Below the pieces are notes generated by a model, which saw nothing but the letters and a program-made list of their open reading frames with translations, did no database searches and was not told where the DNA came from. Shown piece by piece: positions 48,301 through 57,337 of a stretch of DNA of 64,000 nucleotides (the first letter of the stretch is position 1; each line of letters starts with the position of its first letter). Source of the DNA: Aquarana catesbeiana (taxonomy: Eukaryota > Chordata > Amphibia > Anura > Ranidae); contig NC_133324.1 of assembly GCF_042186555.1 (NCBI RefSeq), positions 3,255,558 through 3,319,557 of the forward strand, read 5' to 3'. A program made the translations under genes and the position numbers.

Positions 48301-49207
48301 ATTCTCTCCCGGCATGTCCACTAACTTCCTGACGGGTACTTGGCAACACTCAACGGTTCTAGCCCATCACTTCTTTCGCGCAGGCACTCTTTTAGAGCGC
48401 TCCTCCCTACCAATTAATGCAAATAGTACTCCCCTCCCACTCTGGACATACTTCCAGATCAGACATTTTTTAAAAGAAATGGACAGTAGCTCCGCAGTCT
48501 CTCGTCCACTCACGACTTTTGAGCAACTATGTGCTCACTCTACACCTCAGCAACATATGATCTCAAACGTTTACAACCTGCTCTCCGCAGGAGGCTCAAT
48601 GAAAACTATCAAAGCGTGCGTGAACTGGGAAAGAGACCTACAAACAGAATTAACTGAAGCACAATGGGAACACATTTCTACGATAGCACATAAAGGCTCC
48701 CTTAATGTCTCGATTCAAGAGAACAATTATAAAACTTTAATGCGTTGGTATAGAACCCCCGCAACTATCCACAAATTCTATCCTACCCTTTCTGACAAGT
48801 GCTGGAGATGCGCCAATGAAGTAGGCACACTAGAACATATATGGTGGTCCTGTCCCCTAATTCAGCCCTTTTGGACCCAAGTCAGGGAACTGACCTCACA
48901 AATATCCACGTATACCCTCGAACACACCGCAGCACAATGCCTCCTTCATCACTCGGACATTCCGGTACATCACTATCGCAAAACGCTAATACCACCCTTA
49001 CTTAATGCAGCCAAGTTATGTATCCCTCTCCACTGGGGAACAACAAATGCACCCACTATCCCGGAATGGCTCAAACGAGTAGAAAAAATTGCGGAAATGG
49101 AGGAATTGATCGCCATAGCCAAAGACTGCCCAACCAAATTCTCATTCACATGGGCATGCTGGTCCCACTTTTGTACCACTGATCAATACAAACAATTGAC
49201 CAACTAA
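45362..49207 (+). CDS. L1 ORF2p, endonuclease and reverse transcriptase
   Basis: 1281 codons, about the length of mammalian L1 ORF2p. Endonuclease (residues about 13-245): SLNTKGLN (Asn19), FLQETHF (Glu48), NLYSPN, LGGDFN (about 149), SRIDYLF and LSDHHPI (about 235), so the catalytic set is complete. RT: GKSPGPDGFT (about 488), NYRPISLLNVDVKLYAKIL, FLSLDAEKAFDRL (motif A), NGTRQGCPLSPILF (motif B), IAAFADDILLF (motif C, FADD at about 716) and IKYLGIQL. A C-terminal Cys motif CWRCANEVGTLEHIWWSC (about 1146) is present. It nicks target DNA and copies its RNA in place. No disabling change was seen, so activity is possible but untested. Confidence 0.96.
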   Translation: MAHVHSTTKPSSLKIVSLNTKGLNIPEKRSQVLDMMSKLKANVVFLQETHFHTNKIPKLLNHMFPTVYHASNSLAKSKGVSILLSKNLDWQLEDSLIDTEGRYLFLKGRLQGRPVTLANLYSPNSAQVSFFRSISRLLSDFHTGLTILGGDFNIPLSPILDTSTGTTSLPYKAIRQIKMQIQDLLLHDTWRALHPDEKDFTFFSAPHNKYSRIDYLFLSQKDIPFLSTATIEPMVLSDHHPITMTLTFPDNHISKQKIWRLDASLLTSEETTNDINNCIHTFFLENDTPDTAPLSQWEAHKCVVRGKLIALKASRRKAQQQEITELLDKIKRLELAHKQSQAQQTYHELTQIRKMLRDKLNRKTQRKFLLHQKIFYEYGNKGGKYLAKALQTRKAQATIHTIKDHQGKSHITSTDIAAQFETYYSKLYNLPKQDTSQHGSENRSKVIKSFLSKFAPKTIDKEDAAYLENPISEEELKAAIKQLKNGKSPGPDGFTATYFKTFTDTLAPHLIRTFNSLTSSTLPFHRFLEAHITVIPKDEKDPTSVSNYRPISLLNVDVKLYAKILASRLLPFLPSLIGRDQVGFIPGREARDNTIKALNLHHWITNQKHKGFFLSLDAEKAFDRLAWDYLGAVLRRIGLQDRMFNAIMSLYTTPTARVRVNGHLSNAFSINNGTRQGCPLSPILFVLTLEPFLQCLRSNDNIKGFCIADRTYKIAAFADDILLFLREPHISIPSLLKEANTFHTISNFKINFTKSQALNISLPQEQVTQCKSNFPFHWRHDQIKYLGIQLTSKLSDLYSKNYQPILKTITNDLSKWNNPHFSWFGRAAILKMNILPRILYILQTIPIELPPTFFQLYKRLCTKFLWRQKRPRIAYDQLTHPKTKGGIGLPDLKKYYWACHLSRIIDWSVHDKCKDWVTLEHTFSPLPLRSLPWTLSKHTPRILNSHPLIAPTLQCFKEACRKLHISSNPGPLTPVKHNPAFSPGMSTNFLTGTWQHSTVLAHHFFRAGTLLERSSLPINANSTPLPLWTYFQIRHFLKEMDSSSAVSRPLTTFEQLCAHSTPQQHMISNVYNLLSAGGSMKTIKACVNWERDLQTELTEAQWEHISTIAHKGSLNVSIQENNYKTLMRWYRTPATIHKFYPTLSDKCWRCANEVGTLEHIWWSCPLIQPFWTQVRELTSQISTYTLEHTAAQCLLHHSDIPVHHYRKTLIPPLLNAAKLCIPLHWGTTNAPTIPEWLKRVEKIAEMEELIAIAKDCPTKFSFTWACWSHFCTTDQYKQLTN

Positions 49208-49995
49208 GCGCACACAAATCGCGCTCCCTAAAAAGCGGGCAACCAATATTAACCTCTTTATACCATTCAGAAGTTAAACCTAAGGAGGTTTGTGATGGCC
49301 GACCTCCCCCACCTAAACAAGGATTGAATGGGGGAGGTCGCCTAGCGCATTCTACACATACCCGCCTAAAGACCTGTCAGTTGGGCAATCCTCCCTGCGG
49401 GATTACAAACCCTTAAAATATGGTGGCGGAGACTGCAAGTTACTGCTGACCCTATCCTCTCCCCCCCACTCCATTCCCCCTCCCCCCCCTCCACTTTCTG
49501 TTTTCTCTCTCTCCCTCGCTCCTTACCTCCCTTTACCTCTCCTTACCTATAAACCTAGGTCTACACCATAAGCTAGATTTCCTGCAGACAGAATCTCATC
49601 TTTCTATACACTGATGTTCAATCACCCTTAGCTGTCCAAATATTGAACGGTAATAGACTCTTACCATTAAACACTGTATGAAAACATAATTTCAATCTTA
49701 TTAAAGAAATACACCCAAACATCCGCTTACACCAGACAAAATTATTAACAGTGGAACATATGCATTCATATATAAGTGACCTTTCACAACTATATTTCAT
49801 TGTTTTTCATAAGGGTACACCTCTTCAAAGTTAGCGGAAGAAAGGTCCCCTTCTCGTTTGTTTCTATTTTATATCATAAGAGTTATTGTCTGTTAACTTC
49901 GAATGTCAGTGTTACCGAATACTATATTATGACCCAATTTCTGTAACCAAAGGCAATGTAAACCTCATTTTTATTTTACTAATAAAAATTATGGA

Positions 49996-50030
<35 letters not shown>

Positions 50031-50035
50031 GTGAC

Positions 50036-50541
50036 AATGGTGATCAATCTTCATGCAGCAACGTGCACACTGGTTGGCAGTGGCCCCTTACCTGAAGGTA
50101 ATGGGGTAATCGCATTTAGCCACTTTGAGGCATGGCAGCCTTTGTAGAGATCGTGGATGTAACCAACTGTGAGGGATAGTAGAGATATGGTCCTATCCTG
50201 GTCACTTCTCTTGTGGGGGCGTCTGGTCCTTTCAAGTAGTGTCCCGGGGTCACCCAGATAAATTAAAAAGGAAGCCCACAATAGTGTAGTATTGTATGGA
50301 AAACGTACCACTTTTATTAAAGCATAAACATATGTACTCACATAAAAACGTTAAAACCGGGTGGAGATCCGACGAGCGGCGAGCTCGTAATACAATAGCT
50401 GTCATAGAGTGCCTGTCCCGTCCCTACGCGTGAAGTCACAGTCACGTGACTTCTTCAGGGGATGATCCCCTGCCCTAGGTGCCCTATTGTATTACGAGCT
50501 CGCCGCTCGTCGGATCTCCACCCGGTTTTAACGTTTTTATG
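50036..50541 (-). mobile_element. Hammerhead-bearing element, proximal part with 58-bp inverted repeat
   Basis: Two perfect 58-bp arms (50341-50398 and 50484-50541, beginning CATAAAAACGTTAAAACCGG) form a stem around an 85-bp loop that contains the hammerhead-like motif. On the minus strand an AATAAA lies about 60 bp beyond the distal arm (CTTTAATAAAAGTGG). This loop-plus-stem layout parallels the arms of the 2114-3999 palindrome. Confidence 0.7.
50419..50462 (-). ncRNA. Hammerhead-ribozyme-like motif in stem-loop
   Basis: Minus strand: CCC, CTGAAGA (a perfect CUGANGA core), A, a 5-bp stem II GTCAC/GTGAC with a 6-nt loop, TTCA where GAAA is expected, CGCGTA, then GGG to close stem I. The core and stem II are textbook, but the GAAA to TTCA change should abolish cleavage in this copy. 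Confidence 0.5.
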
Positions 50542-50699
50542 TACAGTATATATTGATTATATTTCATTATTTTCTTTCTGGCGTTTTGTACAGATGATGT
50601 CTCTCTCTCTGGAGTCCATACCTCTCTTATACAAGAAAGGACTTTGCTCGCTTTGGAAACCGCAGCTTGGCATTGCATGTTATTATTGAGCTTCTGCTC

Positions 50700-50960
50700 T
50701 ACCAAAACCCCCAGATCCTTCTCCACCACTGATTCCCCCAGATCCTTCTCCACCATTGACTCCCCCAGATCCTTCTCCGCCATTGATTCCCCCAGATCCT
50801 TCTCCACCATTGACTCCCCCAGATCCTTCTCCACCATTGACCCCCCCAGATCCTTCTCCACCATTGACCCCCCCAGATCCTTCTCCACCATTGACTCCCC
50901 TAGATCCTTCTCCACCATTGATTCCCTCAGATCATTCTCAACCATTGATTCCCCCAGGTA
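50700..50960 (-). repeat. 27-bp in-frame minisatellite within old CR1 ORF2
   Basis: About ten units of CCAGATCCTTCTCCACCATT + GACTCCC on the plus strand. On the coding (minus) strand each unit is nine codons, MVEKDLGES or a variant, copied from the CR1 segment that reads ESRMEKDLGVLVDD in the younger copies. Confidence 0.9.
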
Positions 50961-51400
50961 TACTCCCCCTAGTATGTATGATGCATATTCTTAGCCCCCA
51001 AGTGCAGAACTTTACATTTATCTACATTAAACCTCATCTGCCACATAGTCACCCAATTACACAGAGCACTGAGGTCGGCTTGTAAGTTGGAGACATCCTG
51101 TAAGGACGTTATTCCACTGCATAGCTTGGTGTCATCTGCAAAGACTGAAATGTTACTTTTAATCCCAGACCCAATATCATTTATAAAGTTATTAAAATGT
51201 AAGGGTCCCAACACTGAACCTTGGGGCACACCACTGATAACCTCAGACCATTCAGAGTAAGAATCATTAACCACGACTCTCTGAATTCTGTCTTTTAGCC
51301 AGTTTTCTATCCATTTACAAACTGATCTTTCCAAGCCTGTAGACTTTACCTTACACATGAGCCGTGTGTGGGGAACTGCATCGAACGCTTATGCAAAATC

Positions 51401-51735
51401 CAAGTATACCACGTCCACTGCCACCCCTCTATCCAAGTATACCAAGTCCACAGCCACTCCTCTATACAAGTATACCATGTCCACAGCCACCCCTCTGTCC
51501 AAGTATACCACGTCCACAGCCACCCCTCTGTCCAAATATACCACGTCCACATCCACCCCTCAGTCCAAGTATACCATGTCCACTGCCACCCCTCTATCCA
51601 AGTATACCACATCCGCTGCCACCCCTCTATACAAGTATACCACGTCCACAGCCACCCCTCTATCCAAGTATACCACGTCCACAGCCACCCCTCTATCCAA
51701 GTATACCACGTACACAGCCACCCCTCTGTCCACAG
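51401..51735 (-). repeat. 33-bp in-frame minisatellite within old CR1 ORF2
   Basis: About ten units of CAAGTATACCACGTCCACAG + CCACCCCTCTATC. On the coding strand each unit is eleven codons, DRGVAVDVVYL, copied from the stretch just before RT motif A (DKGRPVDVVYLDFAKAF in younger copies). Two more units lie at 57468-57533, on the other side of CR1-A, which therefore inserted into the repeat. Confidence 0.92.
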
Positions 51736-51750
51736 CTTCAAACTGGTGCT

Positions 51751-53150
51751 CAGTTTGAAGCTGTGGAGCTTGGTGTAAGTGGAGCTGGATTAAGTGGGAG
51801 TTAAAAACAAGTGTTAGAGTATACAAGTCTTGGTGTTTGTTTGCTGTTTGCTGTCTGTTGGTGTTTGCTGTCTGTTGGTGTTTGTTTGCTGTCTGTTGGT
51901 GTGTGTTTGCTGTCTGTTGGTGTTTGCTGGGTTGCATTTTGGGGACTTTTCCTTTTAGTTTTTAATTTGCCTTTTGCTGTCACTTTTTAAATAGGTTTTT
52001 TTTTTTTTCTTCTTTCATCAGTCTATCAATTAAGGGGTGTGGTTAATTGCTCACAGGTGCCTATTTAACTTGTTGTAGGACTCAGTCTGAGCGTGCTCAG
52101 TTTGAAGCTGTGGAGCTGGATTAAGTGGGAGTTAAAAACAAGTGTTAGAGTATACAAGTCTTGGTGTTTGTTTGCTGTTTGCTGTCTGTTGCTGTTTGCT
52201 GTCTGTTGGTGTTTGTTTGCTGTTTGCTGTCTGTTGCTGTTTGCTGTCTGTTGCTGTTTGCTGTCTGTTGGTGTTTGCTGTCTGTTGGTGTTTGCTGTCT
52301 GTTGGTGTTTGTTTGCTGTCTGTTGGTGTTTGTTTGCTGTCTGTTGGTGTGTGTTTGCTGTCTGTTGGTGGTTGTTTGCTGTCTGTTGGTGTTTGTTTGC
52401 TGTCTGTTGGTGTGTGTTTGCTGTCTGTTGGTGTTTGTTTGCTGTCTGTCGGTGTTTGCTGTCTGTTGGTGTTTGCTGGGTTGCATTTTGGGGACTTTTC
52501 CTTTTAGTTTTTAATTTGCCTTTTTGTCACTTTTTAAATAGCTTTTTTTTTTTTTTTTCTTGTTTCATTAGTCTATCAATTAAGGGGTGTGGTTAATTGC
52601 TCACAGGTGCCTATTTAACTTGTTGTAGGACTCAGTCTGAGCGTGCTCAGTTTGAAACTGTGGAGCTTGGTGTAAGTGGAGCTTTTTTAAGTGGGAGTTA
52701 AAAACAAGTGTTAGAGTATACAAGTCTTGGTGTTTGTTTGCTGTTTGCTGTCTGTTGGTGTTTGCTGTCTGTTGGTGTTTGCTGTCTGTTGGTGTGTGTT
52801 TGCTGTCTGTTGGTGTGTGTTTGCTGTCTGTTGGTGTTTGTTTGCTGTCTGTTGGTGTGTGTTTGCTGTCTGTTGGTGTGTGTTTGCTGTCTGTTGGTGT
52901 GTGTTTGCTGTCTGTTGGTGTTTGCTGGATTGCATTTTGGGGACTTTTCCTTTTAGTTTTTAATTTGCCTTTTGCTGTCACTTTTTTAATAGCTTTTTTT
53001 TTTCTTGTTTCATCAGTCTATCAATTAAGGGGTGTGGTTAATTGCTCACAGGTGCCTATTTAACTTGTTGTAGGACTCAGTCTGAGCGTGCTCAGTTTGA
53101 AGCTGTGGAGCTTGGTGTAAGTGGAGCTGGATTAAGTGGGAGTTAAAAAC
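51751..53150 (+). promoter_or_regulatory. CR1-A 5' UTR made of tandem monomers
   Basis: Three monomers plus a partial one start at 51751, 52098, 52648 and 53093, each opening CAGTTTGAA(G/A)CTGTGGAGC. Each contains GGAGTTAAAAACAAGTGTTAG, a variable run of TGTTTGCTGTCTGTTGGTG units, GGGACTTTTCCTTTTAG, a T-run and GACTCAGTCTGAGCGTGCT. Lengths 347, 550 and 445 bp differ by the number of internal 17-21 bp units. By analogy with L1 monomers of rodents they are candidate promoter repeats; this is inference. Cys/Val/Leu-rich frames here are artefacts. Confidence 0.8.
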
Positions 53151-53380
53151 AAGAGTTTAAAACAGGAGGTTATAACAGGGGTCATAGTACCTGTGTAGTG
53201 TGAGTATCTGAGTGTTGTCTGAGTAGTGTGTGTGGATCGTTAGTGCTTGTGTATTGTGTACCTGTGTATTGTCTTGTTGTGTACCTGTGTATTGTCTTGA
53301 GTATTAGTGCCAGGAAGCTAGTTGTTAGGTAATTTGGACAGGGTAAAATCCCCAAATCCTCACTAAATTTATTTGGTACG

Positions 53381-54361
53381 ATGCCCGGCGGGTGTGGAGA
53401 GGTGACTCTTTGTACATCTTGCCGCATGTATGCGTTCCTTGATCATCCGATCGAGGGCGAATACTGCTGTGCAAAATGTAAGCACATTGTTTCCCTGGAA
53501 GCCCAGGTTCTGAATCTGGGGAAGCAACTGTCAGCACTGAGAAGTCCCTCCATACTAAAGGTGAGCCAGGAACGTACACGGCAGGTGCCGGCAGGGGCCA
53601 GCACAGAGGCGGGTGGAGACAAAGAGGTGCAGGCACTAGCAAAGAGTAGATGGGTGACAGTCAGGAGGGGTAGAGGGGGAAGTGCCAGGGAGGCCGATCC
53701 AGGACTGGAGCATCCCAATAAGTACGCTCCATTGAGTGTCATTGGTGAAACCAGTCAGGGACCAGCACTGCTGGAGATGAGGGACTCTCCTAGCTGCCAG
53801 GGGAAGAACTCCTTCAGTGAGAGTGGGGGGGCAGCAAAGGGAAAGGAAAGACAGTTTCTGGTGGTAGGGGACTCAATTCTTAGAAGGACAGAGAGGGCAA
53901 TCTGTAACCAAGACCTGAAGCGCCGAACAGTATGTTGTCTACCGGGCGCTCGGGTTCGGCACATCACGGATCTTGTGGACAGATTACTGGGAGGGGCTGG
54001 GGAAGACCCGGCTGTCATGGTGCACGTTGGCACCAATGACAAAGTCAGAGGCAGATGGAGTGTCCTAAAGAACGATTTTAGGGACTTAGGAGCTAAATTG
54101 AGGAAAAGGACCTCCAAGGTAGTGTTCTCAGGAATACTACCGGTACATCGAGCCACACCAGAGAGGCAGAGGGAGATTAGGGAAGTAAACAAGTGGCTGA
54201 AGAGCTGGTGTAGTAAGGAGGGGTTTGGGTTCCTGGAGGACTGGGCCGACTTCTCAGTCGGTAACCGGTACTATAGAAGGGACGGACTGCACCTAAATGA
54301 GGAGGGTGCAGATCTGCTGGGAATGAAGATGGCCAAAAAGTTAGAGGGGTTTTTAAACTAG
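53381..54361 (+). CDS. CR1 ORF1, esterase-domain protein (copy A)
   Basis: 326 codons from an ATG in the context TACGATGCC. An N-terminal Cys-rich segment (CTSCRMYAFLDHP ... CCAKCKHI, residues about 9-37) looks like a zinc-binding module, followed by a short leucine-spaced helix. The C-terminal half is an SGNH/GDSL hydrolase: VVGDSILRR (Ser, about 163), VHVGTNDK (about 216) and RRDGLHLNEEG (Asp/His, about 300). CR1-clade ORF1 proteins are known to carry such an esterase, with a role in RNA binding or membrane association still debated. No stop or frameshift is seen, so ORF1 itself is intact. ORF2 begins 27 bp downstream. Confidence 0.92.
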   Translation: MPGGCGEVTLCTSCRMYAFLDHPIEGEYCCAKCKHIVSLEAQVLNLGKQLSALRSPSILKVSQERTRQVPAGASTEAGGDKEVQALAKSRWVTVRRGRGGSAREADPGLEHPNKYAPLSVIGETSQGPALLEMRDSPSCQGKNSFSESGGAAKGKERQFLVVGDSILRRTERAICNQDLKRRTVCCLPGARVRHITDLVDRLLGGAGEDPAVMVHVGTNDKVRGRWSVLKNDFRDLGAKLRKRTSKVVFSGILPVHRATPERQREIREVNKWLKSWCSKEGFGFLEDWADFSVGNRYYRRDGLHLNEEGADLLGMKMAKKLEGFLN

Positions 54362-54387
54362 GCGATGGGGGGGAGGGTCCAGAGACA

Positions 54388-57337
54388 GTGATAGCCAGCG
54401 CGGAAGATATTCCAGAGGGTAGTATTGGGGGCATTAGTGGTAGGTTAACCAAAGCACAAAAACACAAGGTGAGTATAGTAGCAAGTCCTAGTTGCAATCT
54501 TGAAACACCCAATACGAGGACAATATGCGAACGGTCTAAACTATGTGGCATGTTCACCAATGCCAGGAGCCTGGCGGACAAGATGGGTGAACTAGAGATA
54601 CTGTTGTACAAGGAGGATTTGGATTTTGTGGGAATTTCAGAGACCTGGTTCAACAGCTCTCATGATTGGCTGGCAAACATTCAAGGGTATACCCTATACC
54701 GCAAGGATAGAGAGGGTAAAAAAGGGGGAGGGGTATGCCTATATATCAAGAATAATGTACTAGTGAATGTGAGAGATGACATCACTGAGGGGGCTAGGGA
54801 GGAGGTGGAATCCTTATGGGTAGAGCTCCAAAGGGATGAAGCTAAGGGGAAAATAATACTGGGAGTATGCTATAGGCCCCCTAACCTGAGGGAGGAAGTG
54901 GAGACGGATCTCCTATCACAAACTGGATTAGCAGCAAGGATGGGAAGTGTTATCATAATGGGGGATTTTAATTATCCAGACATAGACTGGGCGGAGGGAA
55001 CCGCGCATTCATTTAAGGCTCGCCAGTTCCTTAGTGTCTTGCAGGACAATTTTATGGGTCAGATGGTAGACGCACCAACTAGAAATAAAACATTACTAGT
55101 TCTACTGATTACCAACAATACAGACCTGATTACAGATGTGGAAATAGGGGGCAATTTAGGTAACAGCGATCACAGGTCAATTAGTTTCAGTATAAATCAC
55201 ACAAATAGGAGACATGAAGGGAACACAAAGACACTGAATTTCAAAAGAGCCAACTTCCCTAAACTACAAACCTTGCTAAAAGGCATAAATTGGGATAAAA
55301 TATTAGGAACAAAGAATACGGAGGAGAGATGGGTTTGCTTTAAGAGCATATTAAATAAGGGCATTAGCCAATGTATCCCATTGGGTAATAAATTTAAAAG
55401 AGCGAACAAACATCCTGGATGGCTTAACTCCAATGTAAAAATGCATATAAAAGCAAAGGAGAAGGCCTTCAAAAAATACAAGGTTGAGGGATCATCCTCA
55501 GCATTCAGAATTTATAAAGAATGCAATAAGAAATGTAAGGGTGCAATTAGGATGGCTAAGATAGAACATGAAAGACACATAGCGGAGGAGAGCAAAAAAA
55601 ATCCCAAGAAATTCTTTAAGTATGTAAACAGTAAAAAAGGGAAGACAGACCATATTGGCCCCATAAAGAATGAGGAAGGACATCTGGTTACAAAGGTTGG
55701 GGAGATGGCGAAGGTATTGAATTTATTCTTCTCCTCAGTCTTCACGAGGGAATCGGGGGGCTTCAGTAACCAAAACTGCAGTGTTTATCCTCATGACACA
55801 ACACAGGAAGCACCTACATGGTTAACAGAGGACGGAATTAAAATTAGACTTGAGAAACTTAACATTAATAAATCACCGGGACCAGATGGCTTGCATCCGA
55901 GGGTACTTAGGGAACTCAGTCAAGTGATTGCCAGACCGTTGTTCCTAATTTTTACAGACAGTCTATTGACTGGAATGGTACCAGCTGATTGGAGAAAAGC
56001 CAATGTAGCACCAATATTTAAAAAGGGCCCAAAAAACATCCCTGGGAATTACAGACCAGTTAGCCTAACATCAATAGTATGTAAAATCTTGGAGGGGATG
56101 ATAAGGGACTATATACAAGATTTTAGTAATAAGAATGATATCATTAGCAGTAATCAGCATGGATTCATGAAGAATCGTTCTTGCCAAACCAATCTATTAA
56201 CCTTCTATGAGGAGGTGAGTTGCCATCTAGATAAAGGAAGGCCCGTAGACGTGGTGTATCTGGATTTTGCAAAAGCATTTGACACAGTTCCCCATAAACG
56301 TTTACTGTACAAAATAAGGTGCGTTGGCATGGACCATAGGGTGAGTACATGGATTGAAAACTGGCTACAAGGGTGAGTTCAGAGGGTGGTGATAAATGGG
56401 GAGTACTCAGAATGGTCAGGGGTGGGTAGTGGGGTTCCCCAGGGTTCTGTCCTGGGACCAATCCTATTTAATTTGTTCATAAACGATCTGGAGGATGGGA
56501 TAAACAGTTCAATCTCTGTATTTGCAGACGATACTAAGCTAAGCAGGGCAATAACTTCTCCGCAGGATGTGGATATCTTGCAAAAAGACCTGAACAAATT
56601 AATGGGGGAGGGGCAACTACATGGCAAATGAGGTTCAATGTAGAAAAATGTAAAATAATGCATTTGGGTGGCAAAAATCTGAATGCAATCTATACACTGG
56701 GGGGAGAACCTCTGGGGGAATCTAGGATGGAAAAGGACCTGGGGGTCCTAGTAGATGATAGGCTCAGCAATGGCATGCAATGCCAAGCTGCTGCTAATAA
56801 AGCAAACAGAATATTGGCATTAAAAGGGGGATCAACTGCAGAGATAAAGCGATAATTCTCCCGGTCTACAAGACTCTGGTCCGGCCGCACCTGGAGTATG
56901 CTGTCCAGTTCTGGGCACCGGTCCTCAGGAGGGACGTACTGGAAATGGAGCGAGTACAAAGAAGGGCAACAAAGCTAATAAAGGGTCTGGAGGATCTTAG
57001 TTATGAGGAAAGGTTGTGAGCTCTGAACTTATTCTCTCTGGAGAAGAGACGCTTGAGAGGGGATATGATTTCAATTTACAAATACTGTACTGGTGACCCC
57101 ACAATAGGGATAAAACTTTTTCGCAGAAGAGAGTTTAATAAGACTCGTGGCCACTCATTACAATTAGAAGAAAAGAGGTTTAACCTTAAACTACATAGAG
57201 GGTTCTTTACTGTAAGAGCGGCAAGGATGTGGAATTCCCTTCCACAGGCGGTGGTCTCAGCGGGGAGCATTGATAGCTTCAAGAAACTATTAGATAATCA
57301 CCTGAATGACCGCAATATACAGGGCTATGTAATGTAA
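54388..57337 (+). pseudogene. CR1 ORF2, endonuclease-RT, nearly intact (copy A)
   Basis: The frame opens at a GTG codon and runs 662 codons: FTNARSLADKMG, GISETWFNSSH, GVCYRPPNL, MGDFNYPDIDW, NSDHRSISF (AP endonuclease), then KSPGPDGLHP (about 497), NYRPVSLTSIVCKILEG, YLDFAKAFDTVPHK (motif A). A TGA at 56374-56376 ends it right after ENWLQG, where copy C has CGT. SGVPQGSVLGP and FADDTKL follow in the next frame, then the +2 shift at 56602-56617 and a 4-bp deletion at about 56818. The C-terminus 57053-57337 ends naturally. With one nonsense and two frameshifts it cannot make full-length RT. Confidence 0.95.

Larger units (their letters stand above)
42184..50022 (+). mobile_element. Full-length L1-type LINE, 7.8 kb, apparently intact
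   Basis: Begins with the G-rich 5' end GGGGGGGCGTGGCTTGG and ends in a poly(A) tract preceded by AATAAAAATTATGGAATAAA. The direct repeat AAAAATGGGTGAC flanks it (42171-42183, 50023-50035; the A part overlaps the tail), a typical TPRT target duplication. Both ORFs are open from start to stop. Non-coding parts are a 104-bp leader, an unusually long inter-ORF region and an 815-bp 3' UTR with a C/T-rich tract (49440-49560). Confidence 0.95.
50542..51737 (-). pseudogene. Older CR1 LINE, RT motifs B-C and C-terminal part
   Basis: Minus frame 51358-50969 reads KWIENWLKDRIQRVV, SGVPQGSVLGPLHFNNFIND and FADDTKLCSGI, homologous to but clearly diverged from the younger CR1 copies. 50945-50484 continues with repeated VEKDLG units, then QCQAAVSKASKVL. 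The 3' end is missing: similarity stops near 50590 beside the hammerhead element. The N-terminal half lies at 57471-59030, displaced by CR1-A. Two tandem expansions sit in its coding sequence. Confidence 0.9.

Noticed and set aside
51346..51804. Overlapping repeat frames (WTWYTWIEG, PSIPRPQPPL, KYTTSTATPLS) as novel repeat proteins
   Set aside because: All are alternative frames of the 33-bp expansion; the CR1 frame DRGVAVDVVYL explains the origin of the unit.
52093..52963. Cys/Val/Leu-rich frames (CCLLVFAVCW repeats) and Gln/Thr/Asn-rich minus frames as membrane or secreted proteins
   Set aside because: They are translations of the TGTTTGCTGTCTGTTGG minisatellite in the CR1-A 5' UTR in overlapping frames.
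53381..54361. Esterase-like protein as a host hydrolase gene
   Set aside because: It is followed directly by CR1 endonuclease-RT and the same sequence occurs, truncated, in CR1-B, so it is the LINE's ORF1.
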